In this document: piece by piece, positions 52,560 through 61,624 of the stretch
Numbering within the stretch: the stretch's first letter is position 1
Layout: each line of letters begins with the position of its first letter
Assembly (NCBI RefSeq): GCF_036030735.1
Contig: NZ_CP107928.1
Coordinates: 5,270,001 to 5,334,000, forward strand
DNA from: Streptomyces sp. NBC_00425
GTDB lineage: Bacteria; Actinomycetota; Actinomycetes; Streptomycetales; Streptomycetaceae
Length of the DNA: 64,000 bases
Direction: 5' to 3'
Translations under genes and position numbers: made by a program
Notes under the pieces: generated by a model
Databases searched by the model: none
Seen by the model: the letters and a program-made list of their open reading frames with translations, nothing else
Told to the model about the DNA's origin: nothing

Positions 52560-53438
52560 TCAGCCTCGCAGGAGGCGGGCGGTCTCCAGCCTTCTCGGCT
52601 CCGGAGGGCGGCCGTCCTCGATCTCCCAGAGGCAGTCCTGGAGGACCCGCGCGAGGGTCCAGACGCGGGCCCGTTCGCGGTCGAGGCCGAGGGCGGCGGT
52701 CAGCGCGTCGAAGCGCCACCGCACGTCCGCCGGGTCGTAGCGGTCGGCGATCGCGGGCAGGAGTTCGAAGCCGGGGTCGCCGGCGAGGGGTTTGGGGTCG
52801 ATGGCGAGCCAGGGGGCGCGGTCGGCGGCCAGGACGTTCTCGTAGTGCAGGTCCCAGTGCAGGAGCCGGTCGCCGGGTTCGGTGACGACCTCGCCCAGGG
52901 CGGCCGCGCAGTCGGCGATCAGGCGGCGGTCGGTCGGGTCGGGGACGTGTTCCAGGGCCTGGGGGGTCTGATCCAGCATGGCGTGGGCGATGTCGTCCAG
53001 GCGGCGCATGTCCTTCGGCGCCGGGAGGGTCGTCAGGCGGGCCAGCAGGTCTGCGATGACGAGGACCGCCTCGTGAACGTCGTCCAGGTGGGACAGCATG
53101 CGGGTCGGGTCGAGGCGTTCGAGGAGCATCGTGCCCGTGGGTTCGTCGTGCCGGAGGAGGCGGACGGCGTGGTCGCCGTTCCACAGGCGCAGGGCGACGG
53201 GTTCGCCGGCGCTCTCCTCGTCGAGGATCTGGAGTTTGAGGACGGCCCGGGTGTCGTCGGCGGCGGTGACCGGCAGGACGAGGGCGCTCACGCCGTGCAT
53301 GGAGGGGCCGTCGACCCGTAGTTCCCATTGGTCGAGGAAGCCCTGGGCGAGGGCCGGGAGGGCGGTGATGAAGGCGTGGCCCGCCGGGCCGTTGTACTTC
53401 ACCTGTTCTGCGGCGAGTGCGGCCGGAACGTCGATCAC
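52560..53438 (-). CDS. streptomycin 6-kinase-like phosphotransferase (APH family)
   Basis: A 292-residue APH-type kinase of the aminoglycoside/hydroxyurea 6-phosphotransferase group. The nucleotide Lys is in AVLKLQILDEES; the Brenner motif is HWDLHYEN (residues 194-201); the metal motif IDPKPLAGDPGFELLP is the version with DPKP found in streptomycin 6-kinases. GTG 53438 (VIDVPAALAAEQ) follows from the family's usual N-terminus. It is divergent from a membrane gene 22 bases away. Resistance function is possible but unproven. Confidence 0.82.
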   Translation of the reverse strand: MIDVPAALAAEQVKYNGPAGHAFITALPALAQGFLDQWELRVDGPSMHGVSALVLPVTAADDTRAVLKLQILDEESAGEPVALRLWNGDHAVRLLRHDEPTGTMLLERLDPTRMLSHLDDVHEAVLVIADLLARLTTLPAPKDMRRLDDIAHAMLDQTPQALEHVPDPTDRRLIADCAAALGEVVTEPGDRLLHWDLHYENVLAADRAPWLAIDPKPLAGDPGFELLPAIADRYDPADVRWRFDALTAALGLDRERARVWTLARVLQDCLWEIEDGRPPEPRRLETARLLRG

Positions 53439-53460
53439 CTCGGGGACGATACTGGGCCGG

Positions 53461-54126
53461 GTGAGAGGGCTCAGGGGGTTTTCCGGGGTCGGGCGGGCGG
53501 TGTGGGCGTATGTCCGCAGTGCGCCCGGTACGTATGTGTGGCTGGCGGTCCTCTTCGTCACGACGGTCGCGCTGCACCGTATGTCCCCGGAGTTCGAGCA
53601 GGAGTTCCTGCTGCAGCGGTCGACGAACATCCACGAGCTGTCGAGGCATCCGGTGCGGGTGCTGGTGGCGAGTGCGATGTGGATCGACGGGGGGTACTGG
53701 GTGCCGTACGCGGTGCTGTACACGGTGTTCCACGCCCGGGCGGAGCGCTGGCTGGGGACGGCGCGGTGGCTGGCGGTGTGTGCGGCGGCGCATGTGCTGG
53801 CGACGTTGGTCAGCGAGGGTGCGCTGGCGGTGGCGATCCAGGAGGGGCTTGCTCCGCGGTCGTCGGTGGAGACCCTGGACGTGGGGGTGAGTTATGCGCT
53901 GTCGGGTGTGGTGGCGGTGCTCTTCTACGGGATGCGTTCGCCGTGGCGGTATGCGTATCTCGTGGGTGTCCTCGTTTTCTACGGTCTTCCGCTCGTGGAG
54001 GCGCCGACGTTCACGGACTTCGGGCATTTCGTGTCCGTGCTGATCGGGTTGGGGTGTTTCCCGCTGGTCAGCGGGCGGGGAAAGGTGCGGAATCCGAAGG
54101 AGACAGCGGCTGTGCCACCGGGTTAG
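53461..54126 (+). CDS. rhomboid-like membrane protein
   Basis: A 221-residue protein with about six membrane helices. It has the WLAVLFVTTVALHRMSPEFE start and a core of GGYWVPYAVLYTVFHARAE and WLAVCAAAHVLATLVSEGAL. The arrangement resembles actinobacterial rhomboid-like proteins that lack the GxSG catalytic Ser: the usual Ser position is not seen, so protease activity is doubtful. TACTGG ends five bases before the GTG. It starts 22 bases from a divergent kinase gene and converges with a broken oxidoreductase gene. Confidence 0.7.
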   Translation: MRGLRGFSGVGRAVWAYVRSAPGTYVWLAVLFVTTVALHRMSPEFEQEFLLQRSTNIHELSRHPVRVLVASAMWIDGGYWVPYAVLYTVFHARAERWLGTARWLAVCAAAHVLATLVSEGALAVAIQEGLAPRSSVETLDVGVSYALSGVVAVLFYGMRSPWRYAYLVGVLVFYGLPLVEAPTFTDFGHFVSVLIGLGCFPLVSGRGKVRNPKETAAVPPG

Positions 54127-54157
54127 CGTCCGGCCATGAGCGGTCCGCCGTCAGGGG

Positions 54158-54652
54158 TCACGGGATCAGGATGACCTTGCCGGTGGTTTTGCGGGTTTCG
54201 AGGGCGTGGTGGGCCGCGGCGGCTTCGGCGAGGGGGAAGGGGTGTACGGCCGGGACGAGGCGGCCGGCGGCGGCTTCGGTGAGGGCGCGTTGTTCGAGGG
54301 CGCGGAGGCTGCCGGCCCTCTCGAGCATCACGGGGCCGAGGACCGGGCGGGAGACGCCGTCGACGAAGTGGCCCCGGCCGTCGCGGATGCCCTCGGCGGA
54401 CCAGCCGAAAACCAGGTGTCGGCCGCCGGGTGCGAGGAGCGCGACGGCCTCGCGGGCGGCGTCCGCGCCCACTCCGTCGAAGACGACGGTGACGGCGCGG
54501 GCGCCGAGGCGGGCGCGGACCTCGGCGGGCCAGGCGGGGTCGGTGTAGTCGACGGCGATGCGGACCTGGCCGGGGTCGGGTACGGGGTCGTCCACTTCCT
54601 CGTGGCGGAGGTTCTCTGCGGGGCCGAAGGCGTGGAGGCGGATGGCGTGCAT
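54158..54652 (-). pseudogene. internally deleted quinone oxidoreductase-like gene
   Basis: The first 33 residues (MHAIRLHAFGPAENLRHEEV through DPGQVRIAV) are the N-terminus of an MDR-family zinc-independent oxidoreductase. The chain then jumps to DYTDPAWPAEVRARLGARAV, normally near residue 190, and runs to the usual C-terminal KTTGKVILIP. About 155 residues, including most of the GroES-like domain and the NADPH-binding GxGGxG, are missing. The reading frame is kept. The result is 164 residues against a usual 310-325. A good ribosome-binding site (GGAGG) remains, so a shortened, probably inactive protein may be made. Confidence 0.75.
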
Positions 54653-54760
54653 GGGGGTCCTCCGGTGGGTTGTGGGTGGGTTGCTCCAGCGTTCAACCTC
54701 AAGTTCGGTCGAGGTCAAGGGGTGGCGGCGATTGTCAGTGGCGGGGTGCAGCATGGGGGT

Positions 54761-55513
54761 ATGGCGAGGACAGGCACAGGCACAGGTGTAGGCGGGGGTG
54801 CGCGCTCGGGGGATGCGGCGGGCGGGGCCGGCGGCAGGGGGTCCGGCGGCAGGGGGGCCGGCGTGGTGAAGGGCGCTCGGCGGCCGGAGGTGCGGCTGCC
54901 GGTGCTGGAGCCGTTCGCGGACGGGGAGCTGGAGCCCGACGGGGACTACGACGGCGTGGAGTTCCGCGAGCTGGATCTGACCGGGCAGGACGGCGGGGGC
55001 GCCCGGTTCATGGACTGCGCGGTGACGGGGTGTGCGCTGGACGGGACACGGCTGCGCAAGGCCCGGATCCTGGACTCGGTCCTCACGGGGCTGCGGGGTG
55101 TCGGCACGGATCTGGCGGAGGCGACGCTGCGTGACGTCGAGGTGCTCGAGGCCCGTCTGGGCGGCGCGCAGCTGTACGGGGCGGTGCTGGAGCGGGTGGT
55201 GGTGCGCGGCGGCAAGATCGACTATCTGAACCTGCGTCAGGCGCGGTTGCGGGATGTCGTCTTCGAGGGGTGTGTGCTGGTCGAGCCGGATTTCGGGGGT
55301 GCGCGTCTGGAGCGTGTCGAGTTCGTCGACTGCGCGGTGAGGTCCGTCGACTTCACGGCGGCGACGCTGAGCGACGTGGATCTGCGGGGGGCGGTGGAGC
55401 TGGGCATCGCGGGGGGTGTGGGCTGGTTGTCGGGCGCGGTGATCAGCGCGGCCCAGCTGCTGGATCTGGCTCCCGTGCTGGCGGGTGAGCTGGGCATCAC
55501 AGTGGAGGGCTGA
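54761..55513 (+). CDS. pentapeptide-repeat protein
   Basis: A 250-residue protein with a disordered Gly/Thr-rich N-terminus (about 35 residues) and then A(D/N)Lxx-type repeats: RARFMDCAVTGCALDGTRLR-like runs, LEARLGGAQLYGAVLERVVV, LRQARLRDVVFEGCVLVEPD, ATLSDVDLRGAVEL. These form a right-handed quadrilateral beta-helix. Some relatives (MfpA, Qnr) mimic DNA and protect gyrase, but similar folds serve other roles. It is cytoplasmic. Confidence 0.8.
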   Translation: MARTGTGTGVGGGARSGDAAGGAGGRGSGGRGAGVVKGARRPEVRLPVLEPFADGELEPDGDYDGVEFRELDLTGQDGGGARFMDCAVTGCALDGTRLRKARILDSVLTGLRGVGTDLAEATLRDVEVLEARLGGAQLYGAVLERVVVRGGKIDYLNLRQARLRDVVFEGCVLVEPDFGGARLERVEFVDCAVRSVDFTAATLSDVDLRGAVELGIAGGVGWLSGAVISAAQLLDLAPVLAGELGITVEG

Positions 55514-55519
55514 CGGGGG

Positions 55520-56080
55520 TCATTTCACGCGGGGGAAGCGTGCCTGGAGCGTCCAGACGGCCGGGTTCTCGCCCAGGTCGTCGTGCAGGTCGATCAGGTC
55601 GGCGAGCAGGTCGTGCAGGAAGTCCCTTGCCTCGCGGCGGAGTTCGGCGTGGGAGAAGGTCAGCGGGGGTTCCTCGGCCGGCATCCAGTCGGCCTCGACG
55701 TCCACCCAGCCGAAGCGGCGTTCGAAGAGCATGCGGTCGGTGGACTCGGTGAAGTCCAGTTCGGCGTACTGCGGGCGGGAGGCGCGGGAGCCCGCCGGGT
55801 CCTGGTCGATCTGCTCGACGATGTCGCACAGCGCCCACGCGAAGTCCAGCACCGGCACCCATCCCCAGGCTGTGGACACCTCGCGGTCCGCCTTGGTGTC
55901 GGCGAGGTAGACGTCCCCGCAGAACAGGTCGTGGCGCAGGGCGTGGACGTCCGCGCGCCGGTAGTCCGTCTGCGGCGGGTCGGGGAAGCGGTTGGAGAGG
56001 GCGTAGCCGATGTCGAGCACGTAGGCGATGGTGTCATGGCCCGGTGCGCGCGCCGGACGTCCCCATAGGATCACTGACAT
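55520..56080 (-). CDS. conserved hypothetical protein, about 186 residues
   Basis: A soluble protein with the blocks IAYVLDIGYALSNRFPDPPQ, STAWGWVPVLDFAWALCDIV and ELDFTESTDRMLFERRFGWV. No named family is recognised, though I recall close relatives across Streptomyces. The start is uncertain: ATG 56080 overlaps the start codon of the divergent peptidase gene, and GTG 56074 is an alternative. The conserved part begins about 14 residues in. It is convergent with the pentapeptide gene, with six bases between the stops. Confidence 0.65.
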   Translation of the reverse strand: MSVILWGRPARAPGHDTIAYVLDIGYALSNRFPDPPQTDYRRADVHALRHDLFCGDVYLADTKADREVSTAWGWVPVLDFAWALCDIVEQIDQDPAGSRASRPQYAELDFTESTDRMLFERRFGWVDVEADWMPAEEPPLTFSHAELRREARDFLHDLLADLIDLHDDLGENPAVWTLQARFPRVK

Positions 56081-57485
56081 GCCCAGATCCGTGCGGTGTG
56101 TCCCCTTGGTGGCCGGGTTGCTGGCCTGCAGTCTGGCCCTGACCGCCTGCGACGGCGGTGCGGGGGGCGGCTCCGACGGGGCCTCCGGTCTGGGCGACCC
56201 GTACTTCCCGAAGGCGGGCAACGGCGGCTACGACGTCTCCCACTACGGCCTGACGCTCGCCTACGACCCGGAGGGCGGGCGGCTGAGCGGCTCTGCCGTC
56301 GTCACGGCCCGCGCGACTTCGGATCTCTCCGCCTTCCGCCTGGATTTCGCGGGCCTGGAGGTGGCGGGGGTGACCGTCGAGGGCGAGGCGGCCGAGTTCC
56401 GGCGGGACGGCCAGGAGCTGACCGTCCGCCCGTCGGACTCCTTGTCCGAGGGCGAGACCTTCGAGGTGGCGGTTCGCTATTCCGGCAGCCCGCGCACGAT
56501 CACCGATCCGGACGGTTCGAAGGAGGGCTGGCTGCGCACCGAGGACGGGGCCCTGGCCCTCGGCGAGCCGGTCGGCTCGATGGCCTGGTTCCCGGGCAAT
56601 CACCATCCGTCGGACAAGGCGGCCTACGACATCGCCGTCACCGTCCCGGAGGGGCTGACGGCCGTCTCCAACGGGGAGTTGAGGAGCCGGAAGGCGGCGG
56701 GCGGGGGCCGTACGACGTTCTCCTGGCGGACCGCCGAGCCGATGGCGAGCTATCTGGCGACGGTCGCCGTCGGCCGCTTCACGGTCACCGAGTCCACGAC
56801 CCGGGACGGTCTGCCGGTGTACGTCGCGGTCGACCCGACGCAGGCGGCGGCGAGCCGTGCGGTGCTCGCCCGGCTGCCCGAGGTCATGCAGTGGGCGCAG
56901 GACAACTTCGGCCCGTACCCCTTCTCGTCGGCCGGGGCGATCGTCGACCGCCCCGGGGACGCCGAGTACGCCCTGGAGACCCAGAACCGTCCCGTCTACC
57001 CGGGCGCCCCCGACCTGCCGACCTTGGTGCACGAGACGGCGCACCAGTGGTTCGGCGACTCCGTGACGCCGAAGAGCTGGCAGGACATGTGGCTCAACGA
57101 GGGTTTCGCGACCTACGCGGAGTGGCTGTGGGAGGAGGACGAGGGCGGCGCCACGGCGGAGCAGACGTTCACCGGGCTCTACGACCACGGCGTCGAGGAG
57201 TACGCGGATCTGTGGGACTTCCCGCCCGCGAAGCCGACGAGCGCCGCCCATGTATCCGACCCCCCTGTCTACCAGCGCGGCGCGATGGTGCTGCACCGCA
57301 TCCGGCAGACCGTCGGCGACGACGCCTTCTACGACATCGTGCAGGGCTGGGCAGCCGCCCACCGGCACGGGAACGCCGGCACGGACGCCTTCACGGCGTA
57401 CGTCGAGAAGGCGGCTCCGGACGCGGACTTCGATGACATCTGGGCGGACTGGCTGTACGGGGAGGGAAAACCGGAGCTCCCCTGA
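56079..57485 (+). CDS. M1-family metallopeptidase lipoprotein
   Basis: A 468-residue exported aminopeptidase-like protein. The signal MPRSVRCVPLVAGLLACSLA ends in the lipobox LTAC (Cys24). The N-terminal beta domain of the M1 family follows, then the catalytic domain: the substrate-binding ALETQNRPVY (GAMEN equivalent), zinc site HETAHQW (near residues 318-324) and distal Glu in WLNEGFATYAEW. It would sit on the outer face of the membrane. TAGGAT (56066-56071) ends seven bases before the ATG, suggesting a leaderless mRNA. The region after the stop (57486-57545) is a run of TGAGCCC repeats. Confidence 0.88.
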   Translation: MPRSVRCVPLVAGLLACSLALTACDGGAGGGSDGASGLGDPYFPKAGNGGYDVSHYGLTLAYDPEGGRLSGSAVVTARATSDLSAFRLDFAGLEVAGVTVEGEAAEFRRDGQELTVRPSDSLSEGETFEVAVRYSGSPRTITDPDGSKEGWLRTEDGALALGEPVGSMAWFPGNHHPSDKAAYDIAVTVPEGLTAVSNGELRSRKAAGGGRTTFSWRTAEPMASYLATVAVGRFTVTESTTRDGLPVYVAVDPTQAAASRAVLARLPEVMQWAQDNFGPYPFSSAGAIVDRPGDAEYALETQNRPVYPGAPDLPTLVHETAHQWFGDSVTPKSWQDMWLNEGFATYAEWLWEEDEGGATAEQTFTGLYDHGVEEYADLWDFPPAKPTSAAHVSDPPVYQRGAMVLHRIRQTVGDDAFYDIVQGWAAAHRHGNAGTDAFTAYVEKAAPDADFDDIWADWLYGEGKPELP

Positions 57486-57556
57486 GTCCCTTGAGCCCCC
57501 TGAGCCCCCTTGAGCCCGCTGAGCCCGCTGAGCCCCCTCAGGCCTCTGAGGCCTGA
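57483..57556 (+). repeat. TGAGCCC-type short repeats
   Basis: At least seven imperfect 9-12-base units (TGAGCCCCC, TGAGCCCGC) run on from the stop codon of the M1 peptidase gene and end in GGCCTCTGAGGCC, which can pair as a small hairpin. The stretch fills the gap before the convergent GNAT-Nudix gene. Confidence 0.7.
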
Positions 57557-57593
57557 GCCCGGTCTGTTCTCGCTGCCGGGGCCGCCGTCGGGG

Positions 57594-58553
57594 TCAGGCC
57601 GTGCGGTGCGTCGCCTCGTGTTCGTCGAGCAGGCGGGCGAGGTCGGACGGCCACACCGGCTCGGCGGACGCGTGCAGTTCCCGCCGGGGCCACCAGCGCC
57701 AGCTGAGGATGCCGTCGGCGGCGTGGGCGGCGGCCAGGTCGGGGCCGGCGGGTTCGCGGTGCGGGCCCGGGGTGACGTAGATGTGCTCGTGCTGGCGGAT
57801 GACGACGTCGGAGCGGGTGAAGTCGTGCTCCCAGGTGCACAGGAGGGGCCCGGGCTCCAGGTCGTTCCAGCCGGTCTCCTCGCGCAGCTCGCGCAGGGCG
57901 CCCTCGCGGGGCGACTCGCCTTCCTCGAGTCCGCCGCCGGGCAGTGCCCAGTGCGCGCCGACGTCGGGGTTGACGTACCGGAAGAGGAGGACGGAGCCGC
58001 CGGGGTCGACGACGGCCACCCGGGCGGCGCGGCGCAGCCGGGGCAGCGGTTTGCGCAGCACGGCGCAGGGACGCCCGTGTTGCCGATCCGGGCGGTGGCC
58101 GATGACCTCGTACCCGAGGGCGGTCCAGAACGCGAGGCCCTTGGGGTTGGCGTCGAGCACGGCGAGCCGGAGGCCGTTGCGGCCGTCCGCCCGGAACCGT
58201 TCCTCGATCTGCTCGGCGATGCGGCGGCCGTGCCCCTGCCCGTGCTGGGCCGCGTCGACCATCAGCAGGCCGATCCAGGGGTCCGGGTCGGCGGGGTCGG
58301 GGTGCCGGGCCAGGGTGATGACCACCCCGACCAGTCTTCCCCCGCTGCGGGCCAGCAGCACCTCCACCCCGTCGGTCGCCGCCTGTTCGGCGAGCGCCGC
58401 CGCCACCTGCTCCGGCCGGATGTCGTGCGGATCCGGGAAGTCGCCGCTGAGGGCCTGGAATTCGCGGTTGGAGGCGTAGAGGGCGGTCAGTTCGGTGAGG
58501 AGGGGGCCGGGGATGTCGTGGTCGGCGGCGAGGGGGAGGGCAGTCAGGATCAT
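57594..58553 (-). CDS. GNAT acetyltransferase-Nudix hydrolase fusion
   Basis: A 319-residue two-domain protein. Residues 1-165 are a GNAT domain with the acetyl-CoA loop in MVDAAQHGQGHGRRIAEQIE. Residues 170-319 are a Nudix domain (RRAARVAVVDPGGSVLLFRY), with an intact Nudix box in GGLEEGESPREGALRELREE followed by TGW. Substrates are unknown; Nudix enzymes clear nucleoside diphosphate derivatives. TACCCT on this strand ends seven bases before the ATG. No frameshift or stop separates the domains, so the fusion looks genuine. Confidence 0.85.
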   Translation of the reverse strand: MILTALPLAADHDIPGPLLTELTALYASNREFQALSGDFPDPHDIRPEQVAAALAEQAATDGVEVLLARSGGRLVGVVITLARHPDPADPDPWIGLLMVDAAQHGQGHGRRIAEQIEERFRADGRNGLRLAVLDANPKGLAFWTALGYEVIGHRPDRQHGRPCAVLRKPLPRLRRAARVAVVDPGGSVLLFRYVNPDVGAHWALPGGGLEEGESPREGALRELREETGWNDLEPGPLLCTWEHDFTRSDVVIRQHEHIYVTPGPHREPAGPDLAAAHAADGILSWRWWPRRELHASAEPVWPSDLARLLDEHEATHRTA

Positions 58554-58581
58554 GGGCCGCAGGGTAGGGCCTGCCGGCCGG

Positions 58582-60177
58582 TCAGACCCCGACCGATTCT
58601 GCTCCGACCTGGCCGCGTGAGAGCAGCATCCGCTCGAGGAGGTTGCGTGTCGCGCGTTCGACGCGCGGGTCGTGGTGGTCCTCGTCGTGGAGGGCGAGGG
58701 GCCAGAAGAAGGTGCCGGCGGCGAAGACGAGGGTGCCGCCCTCGTGTTCGGTGAGGCCGGTGTTCTGGATGCGCCGCTTGTGGCCGCTGCCCTTGGCGGA
58801 CTTGTAGCGGTAGGGGGACTCCGAGAGGAGGGTGCGGGTGGCGCCCTTCGGGGACGGCATCCTGGTGTCGTAGCCGTCGGCCTCGACGGCCACGAGGTGG
58901 GGTATCTCCTCGCCGTCCTTGAGCCCGGTGCCCTCCCAGAACCAGTGGTCCGGCCGGCGGACGACCAGGGGCGCGGGTTTGGCCAGGATGCCGTTGTACT
59001 GGACGCCCAGCAGCCCCTGTTCGGCCCGCCCGTTCTTCTTGCCGTGCTTGTCCTCCAGGTCGCGCCAGCGTTCGGTGGGGCCGTTGGCGTCGGGGGACGG
59101 GTCCACGGCGGTCTTGTAGCAGGCGACGGTGCGGGACGGGGTGCCGTCGGCCGCGCCGGTGAGCCGGATGTGGAAGTAGATGTTGTTGGCCGCGAGGAAG
59201 GCGAGGTGTGTGCCGGCGTCGACCGCCTTCTCCAGCACGTCCCGCATGGGCTTCGACCAGTACTCGTCGTGGCCGGGGAAGATCATCGCCGTGTAGCGCC
59301 CGGGGTCGATCCGGCCCTCGTGCAGGTCGGCGCTGGTCGCGTACGTCACGTCGTGGCCCTCGGCCTCCACCCAGCGCGTGAAGGCGACGTCCAGCTCGGC
59401 CCACCGGGGCAGACCGTGGTCGGAGTAGGGGCGGTCGAACGACACCTGGAACGCGCGGTGCTCGCTGTCCGCGACCGCTCCGGGGCGGGGGTAGCCCCGG
59501 TAGAGGTTCTTGCCGGTACGACCGTCCATGGGCCACTGGTTGTAGGCCTGGTAGGTGGTGAAGGGGAGGACCACCAGGAGGTCCGACGCGCGGTTCTGCT
59601 CGCGGACGACGAACGGGGTGCAGCTGCGGTGGCCGTCCTCGGCCTCGAAGACGGCCACGTAGACGCCCGATATCCAGGTGCTGGGGATGCGGTGCGTCCA
59701 GGACGGGCGCCAGTCGCACACGATGGCGCCGGTCTCGGGGTGCGGGGCGGGGGTGGGCTGCCGGGAGCCGGTGAGCTCCGGTCCGGTGGCCATCAGGCGG
59801 CCGCCCTCGCCGTCGTAGTGGCCCAGCCGGTAGAGGGTGACGCGGAAGGGCTGCGGGACCCGGACGGACACGTGGAAGGAGATCGGTTCCCCGGGCGAGA
59901 CGGAGGTCGTCGACGCGTAGCCGTGGATCTGTCCCAGATGGTCCTTGGTGGTGAGGCGGGCGTCCGCAGGGACCTCCCAGTCGGGCGTTCCGTCGTTCGT
60001 GTTCTCGTTCACGACCGGGTTGGCGCCCATGGCGGTGGCCTTGCGGACGGTCGGCGGGGACGCCGACGGGGGCTCCGCGGGGGTCTCGCGGTAGGCGTAG
60101 GCCGCTCCGATCCCGGCGGCGGCGACCGCCCCCACCCCGAACGTACCCATGGCCCTGCGACGACTGACGACGGACAT
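58582..60177 (-). CDS. Tat-exported N,N-dimethylformamidase beta-like protein
   Basis: A 531-residue protein. The twin-arginine signal MSVVSRRRAMGTFGVGAVAA has the SRRRAMG motif. The mature part has an Ig-like domain (ISFHVSVRVPQPFRVTLYRL) and the large C-terminal domain of dimethylformamidase beta subunits (FTTYQAYNQWP; FDRPYSDHG; FPGHDEYWSKPMRD; VGVQYNG-type motif). In DMFase this domain binds iron through Tyr and Glu; candidate residues are in TTYQAYN and HDEYW. Substrate is unknown. AGGGGGG lies before the ATG. It is convergent with nothing and divergent from no close gene; about 167 bases separate it from the terD terminator. Confidence 0.8.
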   Translation of the reverse strand: MSVVSRRRAMGTFGVGAVAAAGIGAAYAYRETPAEPPSASPPTVRKATAMGANPVVNENTNDGTPDWEVPADARLTTKDHLGQIHGYASTTSVSPGEPISFHVSVRVPQPFRVTLYRLGHYDGEGGRLMATGPELTGSRQPTPAPHPETGAIVCDWRPSWTHRIPSTWISGVYVAVFEAEDGHRSCTPFVVREQNRASDLLVVLPFTTYQAYNQWPMDGRTGKNLYRGYPRPGAVADSEHRAFQVSFDRPYSDHGLPRWAELDVAFTRWVEAEGHDVTYATSADLHEGRIDPGRYTAMIFPGHDEYWSKPMRDVLEKAVDAGTHLAFLAANNIYFHIRLTGAADGTPSRTVACYKTAVDPSPDANGPTERWRDLEDKHGKKNGRAEQGLLGVQYNGILAKPAPLVVRRPDHWFWEGTGLKDGEEIPHLVAVEADGYDTRMPSPKGATRTLLSESPYRYKSAKGSGHKRRIQNTGLTEHEGGTLVFAAGTFFWPLALHDEDHHDPRVERATRNLLERMLLSRGQVGAESVGV

Positions 60178-60343
60178 GTGGAACAGGCCCCCCTGGCACC
60201 GGCACACGGTCCGCGCACGCGCTGTTCACTCGTCGCACTGCCGTGTGGACTGTCAAACCTCTCTGCTGCACCGCGACGTCTGTCGCACTGCAGGTTCGGG
60301 GTCGTGACGGTCGAGCGACTGGTCGAGCCGCTGGTCACACGAA

Positions 60344-60377
60344 GACCGCCCGCCCTCTTGGTAGAGGGCGGGCGGTC
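60344..60377 (-). terminator. terminator after terD
   Basis: GACCGCCCGCCCTC and GAGGGCGGGCGGTC form perfect 14-base arms around TTGGTA, 58 bases beyond the terD stop on the minus strand. Confidence 0.85.
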
Positions 60378-60434
60378 CGGTGAGGTTGCCTGGGAAACCT
60401 CGGTTGTTCGAACGTTCTGTGACGTTCGGGTGGA

Positions 60435-61010
60435 TCAGACGCTGACGCCGAAGTCCTGCGCGATGCCCACGAGGCCCGACGCGTAACCCTGGCCGACCGC
60501 GCGGAACTTCCACTCCGCGCCGTTGCGGTAGAGCTCGCCGAAGACCATGGCCGTCTCGGTGGCCGCGTCCTCGGAGAGGTCGTAGCGGGCGATCTCGGCG
60601 CCGCCGGCCTGGTTGACGATGCGGATGTAGGCGTTGCGGACCTGGCCGAAGTTCTGCGAGCGGTTCTCTGCGTCGTAGATCGAGACCGGGAAGACGATCT
60701 TGTCGATGTCGGCGGGGAGACCCGCCAGGTTCACGTTGATCGCCTCGTCGTCGCCCGCGCCCTCGCCGGTGCGGTTGTCGCCGGTGTGGACGATGGTCTG
60801 GTCCGGCGTCTGCTTGTTGTTGAAGAAGACGAAGTGACCGTCGGAGTAGACCTTGCCCTGCAGGTTGACCGCGATCGCGGAGGCGTCGAGGTCGAAGTCC
60901 GTGCCGGTGGTGGTGCGGACGTCCCAGCCGAGGCCCACGGTGACGGCGGTCAGGCCCGGAGCCTCCTTGGTGAGCGAGACGTTGCCACCCTTGGACAGGC
61001 TTACAGCCAT
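60435..61010 (-). CDS. terD: TerD-family stress protein
   Basis: A 191-residue Ter[21 protein letters not shown]. The calcium-binding features are [12 protein letters not shown] (near residues 38-49) and [10 protein letters not shown]. TerD proteins belong to tellurite-resistance and general stress modules; Streptomyces has many copies, usually linked to differentiation and calcium. It stands alone here. Its leader (61011-61075) holds the direct repeat GCTTCGTACGG twice (61041-61062) and a small hairpin GCTTCGT/ACGAAGC, of unknown purpose. Confidence 0.93.
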   Translation of the reverse strand: MAVSLSKGGNVSLTKEAPGLTAVTVGLGWDVRTTTGTDFDLDASAIAVNLQGKVYSDGHFVFFNNKQTPDQTIVHTGDNRTGEGAGDDEAINVNLAGLPADIDKIVFPVSIYDAENRSQNFGQVRNAYIRIVNQAGGAEIARYDLSEDAATETAMVFGELYRNGAEWKFRAVGQGYASGLVGIAQDFGVSV

Positions 61011-61195
61011 GGTTGGGAGTCCTTCCCTCGTTGCGTACGGCTTCGTACGGGCTTCGTACGGGCACGAAGCTACAGCTATCCCTATGAACGCAGCGAAGGG
61101 TGCTCAAGGTTCCCCGCCACTCCGCGTTTCTTTACTTTCTTTACCGAGGGATATTCGCGTGACTCGGGCCGCTCCGGGACGGGAACATGGTGGGC

Positions 61196-61624
61196 ATGTC
61201 TGGTCCCTATGTCGTCCGCGGCTCCGTCTCGCTTCCCGAGGCCGAGCTCATGTGGCGTTTCTCGCGGTCTTCGGGGCCGGGCGGGCAGCACGTCAACACC
61301 AGCGACTCACAGGTGGAGCTCCGCTTCGACCTCGGCCGCACCGAGGCGTTCCCCGAGGTGTGGAAGGCGCGGGCGCTCGAGCGGCTGGCCGGGCGGCTCG
61401 TCGACGGCGTGGTCACCGTCCGCGCCTCGGAGCACCGCTCCCAGTGGCGCAACCGCGAGACCGCCGCCGTACGCCTCGCCGCCCTGCTCGCCGAGGCCAC
61501 CGCCCCGCCGCCGAAGCCGCGCCGGCCGACCCGGATCCCGCGCGGCATCAACGAGCGCAGGCTGCGGGAGAAGAAGCAGCGGTCCGACACGAAGCGGGGC
61601 AGGACCGGCCGCGACTGGTCCTGA
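61196..61624 (+). CDS. arfB: ArfB/YaeJ-type peptidyl-tRNA hydrolase
   Basis: A 142-residue ribosome-rescue factor. The release-factor domain has the GGQ motif in SSGPGGQHVNTSDSQVEL (near residues 25-42). The basic C-terminal tail (RRPTRIPRGINERRLREKKQ) would enter the empty mRNA channel of a stalled ribosome. It frees the peptide when the mRNA has no stop codon. The second ATG is chosen (MSGPYVVRG), which fits homologues. It is divergent from terD. Confidence 0.92.
   Translation: MSGPYVVRGSVSLPEAELMWRFSRSSGPGGQHVNTSDSQVELRFDLGRTEAFPEVWKARALERLAGRLVDGVVTVRASEHRSQWRNRETAAVRLAALLAEATAPPPKPRRPTRIPRGINERRLREKKQRSDTKRGRTGRDWS

Noticed and set aside
52560..53438. Calling the APH-type gene a streptomycin resistance gene
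   Set aside because: The motifs fit that group, but no streptomycin genes are nearby, and family membership alone does not prove the substrate.
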